Below, piece after piece: positions 46,239 through 58,690 of a stretch of DNA of 64,000 bases (position 1 is its first letter; each line of letters starts with the position of its first letter). The stretch is from Sequoia sempervirens (lineage: Eukaryota > Streptophyta > Pinopsida > Cupressales > Cupressaceae). Under the pieces are notes generated by a model. That model worked only from the letters and a program-made list of their open reading frames with translations. It did no database searches and was not told the origin of the DNA. The stretch is taken from the NCBI GenBank assembly GCA_007258455.2, contig VDFB02270651.1, positions 487,525,074 to 487,589,073 of the forward strand, given 5' to 3'. The position numbers were made by a program, and so were the translations under genes.

Positions 46239-47963
46239 ATGGCTTCCCAAGATAGAACTTTCGTTGTGGACCTTGGGATCTCAAGAGCTCTTACTCCTAG
46301 TATGGAAAATTGTCCATTACACATGGATACTACCACTCATATGACTTCACCTTCCCATCCAATGCATGTTGACACAAAAACTAGTTTCCTTGCACAAGAT
46401 AGAGTCATTAGTCTTCATGAATATTTTGCACATTTACAACAAGATTTATCCCTTGAAAACATTTCCACCACTATCATACCTTCCATAGAAAACTTTCATC
46501 ATTTGATTGAAAGTGATGATGGATTACAAGTTAGGAAGAGAATTGTTGAGATATACAACAAACATGTTCCTTCCACATCCCAATTAGAATACATTGTTGT
46601 GAGCCAAGGAGGATCTCACATTCCTCCTCCTTCAACCATAGCATCCATTCCCACCTATACCACTCCTCAAGTTACAACAACCATGCAATAGGTTAGTCAT
46701 GTGACTCCTTCTTTCACAATTCCAACTAGCATTCCTAGTTCTTTTATGGCATTGAATGTTCCCTCTTCCACCTTTACCCTTCTTAGTGTTCCTTTCACTT
46801 CTCCTAACATTACATACATTCCATCACCATTTTCCTTGCACTTCATACCACTTACACCGTTCCCATCATTACACAACTCTTTAACACCATTTCATCCATA
46901 AAACAACAAATCTCCACCATTAGCCAAAGTCAAAATTCTCCACCCACATATCATGTTATTAGTATCCCATTATCCCTAGAGATCTTATGCACACAAATTC
47001 CATAAGGAATTGAAATGCCTAGGTTTGAGAAGTATAGAGGTAAAGGAGACTCTACTAGTCATGTCAATGCTTATACAACCTTGTGGAATGACTTTCTCAT
47101 TGATGACAAACTATTAGCTGAACTTTTTCCTAGGACCTTACAAGACATTACATTTGAGTGGTTTTAAAACTTACTCAATCATTCAATCCGATAATTTAAT
47201 GAACTTATAGATGCCTTTATAAGTCATTTCCAAGTCCATATGACTCCCAAAAAGACAATGGATGATTTAATGAGATTTAAACAAAAAACAAATGAAAAAT
47301 TATTTGATTTCATTTCACGTTATCAGTCATTGTATGCTCAAATTGATGTCAATATTCTTGATTCACATCTGCAAAAAATGTTTATTGAAAAATTGTACAC
47401 TCACCTTTAGGATAAGTTGACTATGATAAAATTTCCTCTATTCATGCATTTATGCACAACCCTTTGTGACTATCATAACTCAATTACTAGTCACGATTCA
47501 AAGTCCACTTCTAATCGAGCCGAGAAGTCTAAACTAGGAAACAAAAACAATGCAAAAACTTTAGAAAACCAAACATAGGCTGCTTACAATTTAATCCACC
47601 TTCTCCACAACCAACCCAACCTATTCCAAGTCAAGTGGAAACTATTCAAGTAGTGGTTCCCTTTACCTATGGGGACTTGAAGATACAATTTACACCCTTA
47701 CTTTATACTATCCATAATGCAATGAATCAACTGTTGCAGCAATAAATGATAACTTTTCTTACCATTAAACCACTTGATACCACCAAGCCTTTACCACCCA
47801 CCTTTAAACCAAATGATTATTGCCATTTTTATCACCAAAATGGACATGACATCGAACAATGTAAGTGTCTCAAAAACATAGTCCAAGACCTCATTGATTG
47901 TAGTTGTTTGTCCATTGTGTGTGTCAATGATCAAGGCAATAAGTCTGTTGCAACCCCTAATTA
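46239..47963 (+). pseudogene. Gag of the element at 44107-52820
   Basis: The frame opens with MASQDRTFVVDLGISRALTP and is intact to 46691, followed by a Thr/Ser/Pro-rich part. The gag core reads MPRFEKYRGKGDSTSHVNAY (about 47014), LAELFPRTLQDITFEWF, stop, NLLNHSIR, stop, FNELIDAF, and KTNEKLFDFISRYQSLYAQI, matching the order of the retrotransposon gag domain. The knuckle region at 47815 reads YCHFYHQNGHDIEQCKCLKN, corresponding to LCDFHKIKEQTTASCMRLKN of the Tat-type element. The core has stops at three or more Gln positions. A structural Gag would package RNA; this copy is broken. Confidence 0.78.
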
Positions 47964-48042
47964 GAATTTACAAATTTTCACAAACCCTATTCCTAAACAC
48001 AATGTTTCATTTGTCAAGGCTAGTGAACCTTCAAACACTCAT

Positions 48043-48660
48043 GTGATGAACATTGATATAAATAATGAACAAACTGATATTACTCCAAATGTTACCCAAG
48101 TTAATCATATGGATGAACTTGTGGGCACGATAGAAGTTATCCCTCGTAAGGGCCCAACCAACAAATCTCTTGATATTACTTTTTCTTCTCTTGATATACT
48201 TAAAAAGCTTCTTGATGGTCCTCTTTACATAGCTGACTAAATCTATGATAAGCCCACCAATGGGATATTAGTATATCCCGCTTGTGGAAAGAATGTGATC
48301 ACGTAATAATTTTTAGTATTAAATTAACTTAAAAACTAATGGAATGGATTAAAACACATACTGGTTTTGTGTGCCCTATGATTGGATCAATCATACTCTC
48401 ATTATAGATAGGACCCAAAACTTTTGATGTAACATTTTCTATTATTCGACATCGGATCAATTTTGTCTGCAGCTAGGCCATCCTTGGCTTCACTCGAAGA
48501 AAGTGGTCCCTTTAGTTATTCATAAATGTTTGAAGTTTCCACATGACAATGAGATATTTACTGTACACCATAGTGGCGTTAATCCATTGTCCTCTAAGGG
48601 TAATTTTTCCTTAGAAACCTTTTGGCCTAAACCTATGGAGCCCATCACCCCTTGAAAAGA
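48043..48660 (+). pseudogene. Protease-region remnant
   Basis: A 65-codon open part (48043-48240) is followed by a region where the frame ending near 48440-48600 reads LQLGHPWLHSKKVVPLVIHK and LKFPHDNEIFTVH. This matches the protease tail ILLGHPSIHRMQVVAS of the Tat-type element. The active-site Asp part is not recognised. Nothing like RT follows. Confidence 0.6.
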
Positions 48661-48709
48661 CTTCTTTTTCATTTCCTATCAAAAGTTTAGAGCCAAATGA
48701 ATAGCCAAA

Positions 48710-49507
48710 TTGTCTCTTTGTAACATGTCATTGTCCACTTCTACTTCTCCTATCCTAGATGACACCATGCTTCAACCTAATTCCAAAACTAAGGAAACAA
48801 TACAACCTCATGAACAACCAACCATAGATACCTCCCCTTCCTCGTATAAATGTCCAAGAGAAAATGAAATCACTCCCGTCATGCCTACTCACATTAAACA
48901 AGTTTATAAAGCCAAAGAGAAAGTGATTGACCCATCTTCTTCGGTTCCTTCCATTCTTCCCCCTCAAGAAGAAAAGGAACCTATGATGGATCAATCCACT
49001 CTTACACCTCAACAAATTTAAAATAAAATTAAAAGAAACTATGGTGCTAGGGAGCATAGGCATTTTCATCGTCTCCTTGATCATCAAATGAAAAATGAAA
49101 ACAACATAGAAAATAAACCTCCACCTTTGACAAAAGAAATAAATGATCACCCTCCTCTTCTTGACCCACCACAAGATACTATAGTCTAACCCTCACAACA
49201 AAATAATATGATCCAATAGCCACAACTCTTGATACATCCTTCATGGGAAATTACCCTTTGTCCTCTCGTCATAATCAATCTTGATGATGACTATGATGAG
49301 GATATCAAAAGAATATATGAAGAAGTACATAATGATCTAAACTCTTTATTTTCAGCTACCATGAGCTTAAATGATAAACCTTCTACACCAAGTGAAGAAC
49401 CTGACACATCTCCTAATTCAACACTTGCAATTCCTCCTTTGGATAGTCAACCACCCTCGCAATATATTGAACATGATTGGGAGCTAGATGATTTGTTAGA
49501 TGGTTGA
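48710..49507 (+). pseudogene. Acidic C-terminal coding remnant
   Basis: Two open parts in one frame class (48710-49021 and 49229-49507) are separated by a few stops. They are rich in Pro, Thr, Ser and Glu, with INLDDDYDEDIKRIYEEVHN and ending HDWELDDLLDG. No known domain is recognised. It takes the place where RT would follow the protease. It may be a C-terminal extension kept by the non-autonomous element. Confidence 0.5.
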
Positions 49508-49684
49508 ATTTCATTTGCATTACTACCCTTTTTTTCTTTTTTTCCTTTTCGTGTTCTTTTATGTGTGTATTGTGTTCCCTCGTAATGTGCATTCGATGTT
49601 CACTCTCTATTTGTACACTTCCTCTATTTGTACCTCTATTCTTCTATATGTTGTACTTTATCTTTACATTTTTTGCTTTTGTTT

Positions 49685-49960
49685 TATGTTTTCCCTTTGG
49701 GGATGATGCAAAACATTGAGACACCCTATGTCTCTTCCATGATGACCCAAAAGGTCCCTTTTTTCTTTTACTTTTTCTTTTCTTGTGTTTTCCTTTTGGC
49801 GGTGATGCAAGGCATTGAGACCGAAATTTCTCCTTCATGTTGACCCAAAATCCTTTTCTTTTCGTTTATCTTTTTATTTTCTTTTTTCTTGTGTTTTCCC
49901 TTTGGGGATGATGCAAGGCATAGAGACCACAATGTCTCTTCCATGTTGACCCAAAATAGA
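49685..49960 (+). repeat. Tandem repeat of about 103 bp, three copies
   Basis: Each copy contains TTTTCCCTTTGGGGATGATG, CAAGGCATTGAGACC, ATGTCTCTTCCATG and TTGACCCAAAA, followed by a T/C-rich spacer. Copies start near 49687, 49789 and 49893. In the third copy the GAGAC and GTCTC parts are inverted repeats. They lie after the last coding frame, as the stem-loop modules do in the other elements. Confidence 0.8.
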
Positions 49961-51203
49961 TCTTTCTTTTTCTTTTCTTTTTCACTCTTTTTGTGTCATT
50001 CTTACAATTCTATGTATCTAGGGAATGATGACAATTCCAAGCTCTTTAATAAAAACATTGTAGAAATGAACATACTGACCCCAACTCCATAGATCCCTTA
50101 TGTTTTTGGTGTGTTCCTTTCTAGGGGCAACCCTCCTTTCTTTTGTTTTGTTTTTCATTTACATGTCACAACCTTACTTGGAAATGTATGACTTGGCATA
50201 GGGGTTTTACAAGTTGGCTCTCATGTTTTTTTTCTTCTTTCATTTCATTTTCCTTCGCTACTTTAAAGTAATTTCTCACATAATAGTGTGTAGCAATTTC
50301 TTCAAAGTGTGGGGCATAAATTGACATCATTTCATTTGCATTCTTCCTTCCTAGTGTATCCTTGTCACTTCATGCGATGCATTTGTCACTTTGTGGATGA
50401 AATTGGGTGTGATGTCCTTCATAAGTGTGATCTATCTTAGCATATTACATCCCTCTTGGTGGCCCAATGTGATGTACTGCATCCCCTAAGTTGTGAATAT
50501 ACTATTCTTTGATTGGTACTCTCTTGGAGACATTAGACACAATTTTCCCTAAGTGATAAACCTTGCATGATCTTAACAAGACTCCTTTGAACACCATTTA
50601 CATTTTGCATATTTTCCACCTTGCATAATGTAACTTGCATGTTTGTGGCACCTTTGCATTTTTTCATGAGTTCTAAGCATATGGAGCTTTCCTTACCTCA
50701 TGAAGAACAAACCAAAATTTTTCCTTTGTGACACCTTGTTAAATTTATCAAGAGGTATAACTTTGATATGGCTGAGTGGGAAGCCCACTCAGCGACACAA
50801 ATTTCCCCATATCCACCTATGTGTTTGTGAGTGCATACCAACTAGCGTATGTATTTCACCTTTTGGACCTTCTCACCTAATGGACTGCCATGAGTTTTGT
50901 CACCCCAGAGAGAGTATGAATTCTCTTTTTCTCACAAAAGCATAGATCTTATCCACAACTAGTTGGACAAATGATTGAATCTTAATTTGGTTCTTCCTTC
51001 TCTCTTTCTCTTCACATACATGTGTTCCTTTGTTCTTATGTTTAGTTTTCCATGGGATCTTCATCTTGGGGGATTGATTATCCCTCTTGATCATTTTCAT
51101 TCCATCTTGCTAGCATAAGTGCATTTGGATCCCTCTTGATATGCATGGCTACTTTAGTGTGAGGTTGAAGCAAGTTCATCCTCTCACTAAAGTGGGGGCT
51201 AAA
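49961..51203 (+). other. 3' non-coding region and polypurine tract
   Basis: It has T-rich stretches and no gene. The last bases (51189-51203, AAAGTGGGGGCTAAA) are the polypurine tract before the 3' LTR. Confidence 0.6.
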
Positions 51204-52820
51204 TGTACCGTAGAAAAATGGATCATTGACATTTTCATGGTCTTTTAGGTCTCTCTCATGATGCTTGGTCTATTTTTCTTTTATTTAATGTTGCAATGTA
51301 ACTTATGCATTCACATTAGGTCCTAAACATTCAAATTATGATGTCTTGTGAAGGTGTTGTGAAGTATTGTAACACATTTCTACACTTTTCTAGACTCTTT
51401 TCATTATTATTCACCTAAAAATCACCTTTTCATCACTTCTCAAGTCCTATTCTAAAGTGTTGTAAATCCTTGTAACAAGATTTCACACTTTTCTAGGCTT
51501 ACTTTTACTATTTACACCTTTATTATGCTTTATATGACCCCTTTATGCACTCACATGACTTAATTAAGTGCATTTTTTATTGTAAACCTGAAAAATAACA
51601 TTAAAAGTGACTTAATTCTCGACACTCTCTTATAATCCCAAGGTGGGAACCATTCACCATGGGTGGAAAATGAGTGCCTCTTTGCTCCAAATTCAAAATA
51701 ATTCAAATTTTCTTTCAGGTTTTTATTTTAAAATACTTTATGTTGGCCTGTGATGAGGTATTATTGAGTTATTAGGGCATAAATGTGTATAAATAAGTGT
51801 TTTTCTCCTCATTTTACATCTAATCCATCAAGATCTCCTCATTCACTAATTACATTCAAGCATCATTTAATAAGGAATTCATCAAGCTTCTTGGAGCAAC
51901 CATTTACATATCTTCAAATTTCTTCAAAAAGGTTGTGGTGAGTTTAGGACATTTTCATGTTGTTTATTCATCATTCCTTGCTTATTTCATTTCATTTCTT
52001 TATTAAGGGTTTGATTACCAAAGTGGGATTTGACCAAGGAAAATCCCTATACCCTAACCCTTAACCATTTTCCCTCTTTTGCATGTGTTTTTGGAGACTT
52101 TTGTATGTAGATTTGTAAGGAAATTAGGTGTTAAAAGGTGTTCAAGAAGTCAACAAAGTGTTTCAAGTTAACTAAATCCTATTTCAAGCTTGAAGACAAT
52201 CTACAATCCATTTTTTCTATAGATTTGACTCCTTCAAACTGACAAGAAGACAAGTCTTGATCTGGAGCTATAGAATTCACCTTTTATTTCACAAAATTTT
52301 GGAAGAGGATTGATTTTCCATCAATGGTGAATGAGTCCCACCTTAAGGCTGAACAAGGTGATTTTGTTAGATTCTAGTTCCTGACAGTCAGAAACCTATT
52401 TTAGGAGATTTTACCAGTAGGAGGACTAATTCACCATTAGTGGAGAATGAGTCCCACTGGTCATCAAAAATGATTTTTCCAGCATTCCAAAATCTTCTCA
52501 AAGCTACAATCTATTTCCAAGTGCACTCCTTTTAGTCTCTTTCATTTTTGAGCTCATTTATGAATGTTACTTGTTCATTCTTGCAAACTTCATTATGTTT
52601 TCAAACATTTCATATCACATTAGTTTAGTATTATTAATTAGTCAATTACATCATTTAGCTGCATTTACAACATTGCATTTAGTCTTAGTCACATCACACA
52701 ATACCTTATTTGAGTGAACCACTTCAATTTTGGTTTTTTTTTAATCTCTCTCCTTCTAGGTGAAAGATCCTAAGAGTGTAAGAGAAGTCTATAGAACAAC
52801 ATCTCAAAATTGTTGGTTCA
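51204..52820 (+). repeat. 3' LTR of the element at 44107-52820
   Basis: It begins TGTACCGTAG and ends GTTGGTTCA before CCACC. It aligns with 44107-45712 throughout with scattered differences (about 5-8% in the parts compared by eye), so it is older than the nested element. The TATA box is at 51788-51797. Confidence 0.9.
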
Positions 52821-52825
52821 CCACC

Positions 52826-54435
52826 TTAGATGGCTATGTGTCATTTTTTTAGTTCTTTAGATATGTGGTATTTCTCATCTACCACTTGGTGGGGTATTCT
52901 TTCCACCTTGATTCAACCACGCCTTTAGTGAATCAAACTAGTCATGCTACATGTGCGATGTTTCTCATTAATAATACCATTCTATTATATTCAATTCCAT
53001 TTTCTCACTTCTAATCAATCATTTTGCATTGAATTATTTATTTATCAATCTTGTAGATCAAGTGTTCACTTGTTTGAATTATGTGACTTGTTGATATCAG
53101 TATTCAACCAATGATCTTTGTCCTAAGATGGTATCAAATCCTTTCTATATTAAAATTTTATTTATTTTTATATTAGTTTTGTTGAACAACTTGTGTGGAC
53201 ATTTCAAGCTATAGATTGCATAACTTTTTAGAGATTGATTTGCATGTGGGTAGTGCTATGCATTGGCATTTTTTTTCAAACTTGATTCATCTTGCATGAG
53301 TATGGGTGTAAATCATTGGCTCAAAGGAGAAAGGCGTGAAGGTTCCTTGGCTAGCATGATCTCCTTTTCTTGGTCATTTTTTTGCTTCCACAATTTCCTT
53401 TAAGTCACTTTCCTAGAATAGGGAAATCTACTCATGATTTTCTCATGATTTTTATTAGCAATTTAAGAAGGAAGAAGGTAGGTGACCAATTGAAAAAGCT
53501 AAAGGAAGGTGTGAAAGATAGAGGCCCTTTTATTTTTTCATAATTCAAACTTTGTGTTTGTCTTTTACTCTCCATGTAGAACAATTTTTTTATTTTTTGA
53601 AGGGTGATCTACTTTCTAAAAGGCCAATTTATGTACCATCTTTGAGCACTTGTCACCTATGACAACTCTTAGCCCTTTCTCTATGTAGAAGTGGATGCTA
53701 ATTTATAGGCATGCCTTTATTTTCAAATACTTGCATGTATTAATGTTGTTTGTGAATATAAGGAATAAGTTGATACCACACGACTTGACATTAGGAATCA
53801 TCAGCAAGCCTTTTACATGAGAAGAAGGAAACAAAGAAGGCATCAAAAAATGAGTTGGTTGAAGTTCAATTGAAGTTACTTGCAGAACATAATAGATCCC
53901 ACATAGTCTTCTTCATGCCTCACATGCATCGACCAAGTGTTTCATGATTTGAGAATGCGTTGGTATTTATGACATGTTGTTATTAGCCACATCTCACACT
54001 TCCATATGGCATGACCTAGTATCCAACAAGAAACTCTCACAACTTCACCCCTCATGAAAAATTCTATACAATTGTTTGTTAAGTGATTAATGCTTAATGT
54101 TAGTATTTATTGTTGGCTTTGTAACATTTAATTTTGTAACATTTATTGCAAATATTCCTTGTTAATAGCACTAACCATATAACTAAAATTTATTAATTCG
54201 TACTAACCAAACACTAAACCATCGAATTTATGCTTATGATTTATGTACACCATACATGCTTGAAAATGGGGGTAGTTTTTGCATTTTGGACTAATTTTGA
54301 AATGGGAAGTCAAAATTTCAATTGTGAATAGTTGATGGAAATTTATTTCTATCTTGGAGAATTTAGTGTTGAGGCAATTTAAAAATGTGTTGTTTGACAC
54401 ATATTTTGTCTCCTCAGCCAATGACAATCTTTAAG
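52826..54435. other. Flank without a recognisable gene
   Basis: AT-rich with short biased frames only. It joins at the CCACC target site to the sequence left of 44102. Confidence 0.5.
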
Positions 54436-54439
54436 TTTC

Positions 54440-55212
54440 GGGTATGTGTAGGATCATCATGGAAAAACCAGGCCCTTAAGTGGCAAAAAAGCTAGAAAAG
54501 TCAGAGTTATGCAACTTGAAATAAAAATTTGAAAAATTTATCTATATTATTTTAAAAGTATGTAAGAATAGAATCTATAGAAAATTAAATGTAGTTTCTA
54601 AACTACTAGGTATATTTAAAAAAAAAATCTATTTGGTGGAAATTTGAAATTTCAATGCAGTAGTACTTAAATTTCAGGGAAAAAATAAGAAGTAGGTGTC
54701 TGTCTGACCACCCTAACCACAATAAAATGATAATTATTTTTTATAATATTTTACATATAAGTAGAGGACTCATGTCTCGATGTGATGTATATTTTTTAAA
54801 AAAAAATTAGAAGTAAATAATCAGTATGAATATTTTATTACAAATTTTGAAATATTAAAATATCATATGTCGACCACCTTAACTTGGTCAAAACTTCATG
54901 AAATTCAATTTTTTAATCCTATAGTATGTGAAGCATGGGAATGTGACCGTTTTTGGTTCAAAAAATGTGATCTGTTGAAAGCTATAGATGTTTTTGAATC
55001 AGTCTATCAATCGGGCGTTAATCATAATTTGAATAGAAAATGAATAATAATTACTTAATTAAATTCAAAGTAAAGCATAATTTATATTGGTGGAAATCTA
55101 ATAATATCCTTTAAAAACCCTTTTCGTTTCATCAATTTTGGGAAAAAAAAAGTTGGGCCTACATACCCATCATATTGCCACTTTTTGGCCCATCATTATC
55201 CTGCACATACCC
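54440..55212 (-). mobile_element. Non-autonomous TIR DNA element, copy B (773 bp, target duplication TTTC)
   Basis: The left end is GGGTATGTGTAGGATCATCA and the right end, on the minus strand, GGGTATGTGCAGGATAATGA. It is flanked by TTTC on both sides (54436-54439 and 55213-55216). It aligns over its full length with copy A in opposite orientation and with copy C in the same orientation. There is no transposase frame. Confidence 0.88.
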
Positions 55213-55276
55213 TTTCTAAGTTCAAATTAGAAAAATAGAATTATTGTAAATTTTGATTAGCTATTGGTTCTATGAA

Positions 55277-56065
55277 GGGTAAGGATCATCATATAAAAAA
55301 TAGGCCCTTAAGTGGCAAAAATTTAGAAAAAATTGTTAGGCAACTTGACATAAAAATTTGAATAAGTTATCTATATTATTTCAAAAATATGTAAGAATAG
55401 AATCTATAGAAAATTGAATTTAGTTTATAAACTACTAGGTTTATTTCAAAAAATAAATCTATTTGGTAATTTTGAAATTTCAATACAATATACTTTAAAT
55501 TTTAAGGAAAAATAGCTGCAGGTGTCTGTCTGACCACCCTAACAATAATAAAATGATAATATTTTTTTATAAGATTTTATATACAAGGAGAGGACTCACG
55601 TACGGATGTGATGCATATTTTTTTGTAATTTTTTTCCAAGTAAATAATTAATTATGAATTTTTTATAACAACTTTTAAAAAATATAAAAAATTGTATGTC
55701 TGACCATGTTAACTTGGTCAAAAATTCATGAAATTTATTTTTTATTTTTTAAATCCTATAGTATGTGAAAAATAGAATGTGATGCATGTTTCAGATTCAA
55801 AAAATTTGATTCCATTTGAAAGTTATAGATGTTTTCCAATCAACCTATCGATTACGACTTTAGTCGTAATTCTAATAGAAAATTAATAATTATTATTTAT
55901 TAAATTCAAATTAAAGGATAATTTATATTGGTGGAAAGCTGAGAATCTCCTCTAAAAACCCTTTGTGTTTCATCAATTTTGGGTAAAAAAGAGTTGCCAG
56001 CCACATACCCTACAAATACCCATAATATTGCCACTTTTTGGCCCACCATGATCCTGCACATACCC
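55277..56065 (-). mobile_element. Non-autonomous TIR DNA element, copy C (789 bp, target duplication TGAA)
   Basis: The right end reads CCTGCACATACCC, matching the family. The left end has lost a few bases in the TIR (GGGTAAGGATCATC). TGAA flanks both sides (55273-55276 and 56066-56069). Copy C lies only 64 bp from copy B; different target duplications show that these were two insertions, not one local duplication. Confidence 0.87.
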
Positions 56066-56231
56066 TGAAAGTGAATGTCACTTTCCCATCTCATTGAAAA
56101 CTATTTTTCACTCAATTATAAACTGTTATTATTTGTTACATTGAATTTTTTATATGCATTAAAATATATAAAGTGGAAATTTAGGGAGGATCAAAATAAT
56201 CAAGGGGGTTGTCATTGTGCCTTGTGCACTT

Positions 56232-56464
56232 TGTAGGAGATGGCAACTCCTTTTGAGGATCCTCAGCTTATAAAAACAAACCACCCTCACAGAAACAAGA
56301 GAGAATAACAAAGACTATTATGCCAAAATACCAAGATGATATTCAAAAGTGAGGTGAGATATAAAATAAATAGTTTACAGACCTTTTAAAGGCATGAAAA
56401 AGGAAATGGGTGAAAAACTACCTAATAAGGGAAAACTACAAAACTCATTATCCCTAAGTTCAAA
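56232..56464 (-). repeat. 3' LTR of the copia element
   Basis: It starts TGTAGGAGATGGCAACTCC and matches 59684 onward through CATTATCCCTAAGTT. No clear polypurine tract was recognised at its inner edge. Confidence 0.78.
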
Positions 56465-56923
56465 ATTAGGGAGATTATTATGTAAAATGAAATGTAGGAT
56501 GGGTATTGGCTACAAAGCCATGCTAGGTACCCATGAAAAACTGTTATGCAATGTAATCTCTCACAATTGGAGAAAAGGAGAAAAACCTTGTCAAAGAAAA
56601 ATCCTCTCCAAACGAGAGAAAAGAAGGCTAAAAAAGTGAAAGGATGACTTCACAAGACCTGCCAAGGACAACTCCTATCATTGACCTTAGAAAAATAAAA
56701 AAGGAGAGAGACTATGTATCCCCCCATAGAAATGAGTGAAAATGTTGAAGAGCCCCCCATGGTGAAGAAACTCTTGTGTTGATCCTAGCAGTCTAAAGAA
56801 TATCCCATGTCTACAAACAAAACTCGTCCCTTTAAGGAGAAACAACCACTGATGCAAGAGGAAATTCAACTCTAAAACAAGAGAAGGGAGAGGAAGAATC
56901 AACATGAAAGATGCCTCTAAAAA

Positions 56924-58690
56924 TTATCCTGGTGACTCCACACAACCAAATCTCACATAATTATCAAGTGCAACCTTAACTGAAGAAGGTGGATCAATAA
57001 GACCATGTGGAAAATCTAAAGCAATAATCTCCAAAGACAAAGATGTTGTGAAAGAAGTGTAGATACTATCATCAAAAAGAAGGGATACACCCTTAAATTC
57101 ATCATCCAAATTAAAAATGTGAGATTTACGAAACAACTCCATAAGACCTATCAATTGACTATCCCACAAAGAATAATCTGAAGGATCATAAACATCTTGT
57201 TGTGTTGAAGAACCAACCTTTGAAGAAAAAGGAGATAAATCAACATAGGTTTGAAGAACTCCAAATTTCAAATGACCAATCTCTCCCAAGGAAGTTTTAT
57301 CAACATTAGCAAGAGGGGTGTGAGGCTCATAATCATCATCATCAAAAAAATGAGAAAAGGCATAGAGATGAGACTCATGATCAACTTCACCAACAAAAAT
57401 GACTTTCTTAGTATCAACCTCTCTAGTGAAAATAGAATTTTTAGTGAACTCTATAGTCTTGGGTACCTCGCCATGAGTAATCTGCTAGATGGAAAGTAGA
57501 TTTGTGTCCAAATTAGGAATACACAGTACATATCTAAAACAACCATCACCAATCTCAATATTTCCTATCCTTGCAACATCCAAAAACTTACTATCTCCCA
57601 AGAAAATATTAGAATTATTGATAGGATGAAGACCCAAAAAATAATAGGGAGTAAAACCCATGTGACGATATGCTCTTGAATCGAAAAACCATTTTTGATG
57701 ACAAAAATGAACTATAGAAGTTACCAATGCATGTCCTTTACCCATGTAGAGTTTACCTTCTTTACCTTTCATTCGATTTACAAATCCTTCATTCCCTAAC
57801 TATGTAGGTTTGGATGAAGGTGAAGGTGATGCAAATGGAGAGGCTATAGGATTCATAGATGAGGGAAGTGGAATATTATTCTTCTAAAAAATATGTGAAA
57901 GCTCATCAATCTTCTTCATATAATAGTGGTGTTCATCATGAACTTTCTTCTTGCAATACACACAACTGAACTTCTCCTTCTTAGGTTTATCCTCTTTTCA
58001 AGAGGTGGAGGACACATTAGACTCCATCTTAGCCTTAGGTTTCTTCACCCCTTTTCTTTGAGATGCTTGTGCAACTAATGCATGATTCATATAGACCCCC
58101 TCTAACTGAGCAAGTTTAGCTTTCTCCATCATCAAACTATCACAGAATGTCCTCAAAGAAGGAATTGTGAATACATTTCCCAAAGCATCCATGGTGGAGT
58201 AGAAGGTAGAAGAAAAAACTAAAAATGGACCTCCCAGCTTAGAAAAAATATAAAAAATGTACTCCTTACCAATTTTATCCTTCCCACATCCCACCAATTC
58301 TGACCTCACAACTTTGAACTTGACTAGGAAATCATCAATGGAAGGAAATGCATAAGGGGAAAGAGAATTTAATTCATCCTCTAGTTGCAAAGCACGAAAC
58401 TCACAGATCTAACCAAATACATTTTTGAACTCATGCCATAACTCCTTCGGTGTATTAAATTCCTCAAAATGGAAAAGAAGACTGTCATAAACATGCAAAG
58501 CTATCACGCCCATAGCTTTGTCACACTTGTTACTATGAGAAAATACTTCATACTCCTTGGTAAGAGTGGGTTGTTTATCATTTAGTGTGGACCAAAAACC
58601 CTTAGATTGGAGCAACCTATGCATTTTAATCTTCTAGGTATGATAGTTATAGGGGATTAAAAGGTCAATTGAATCATGAGTAGCCATGAC
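56924..58690 (-). pseudogene. Copia Gag-protease coding region
   Basis: The minus strand starts near 58688 with MATHDSIDLLIPYNYHT. The gag core reads MHRLLQSKGFWSTLNDKQPT, AMGVIALHVYDSLLF and ELWHEFKNVFG, then a 130-codon open part (58390-57998). The zinc knuckle is CVYCKKKVHDEHHYY. The protease reads WFFDSRAYRHM near 57700 (D-S-R in place of D-S-G) and ends CIPNLDTNLLSI. A pre-integrase stub, GEIGHLKFGVLQT, follows at 57289, then a 121-codon open part with no known match (SKVGSSTQQDVYDPSDYSLW). Single stops separate the open parts, so it is comparatively well preserved. Confidence 0.82.

Larger units (their letters stand above)
44107..52820 (+). mobile_element. Non-autonomous gypsy-like LTR retrotransposon without RT or integrase
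   Basis: The element is 8714 bp, with LTRs 44107-45712 and 51204-52820 and the target duplication CCACC on both sides (44102-44106 and 52821-52825). Primer-site core TTGGTGAACC lies at 45715 and polypurine tract AAAGTGGGGGCTAAA before the 3' LTR. Coding remnants on the plus strand are gag, a CxxH knuckle, a protease tail and an acidic C-terminal frame; RT, RNase H and integrase are absent. The 5-kb interior is too short for full pol. The gag and knuckle resemble those of the Tat-type element in the window, so it looks like an older derivative of the same broad lineage. Confidence 0.88.
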
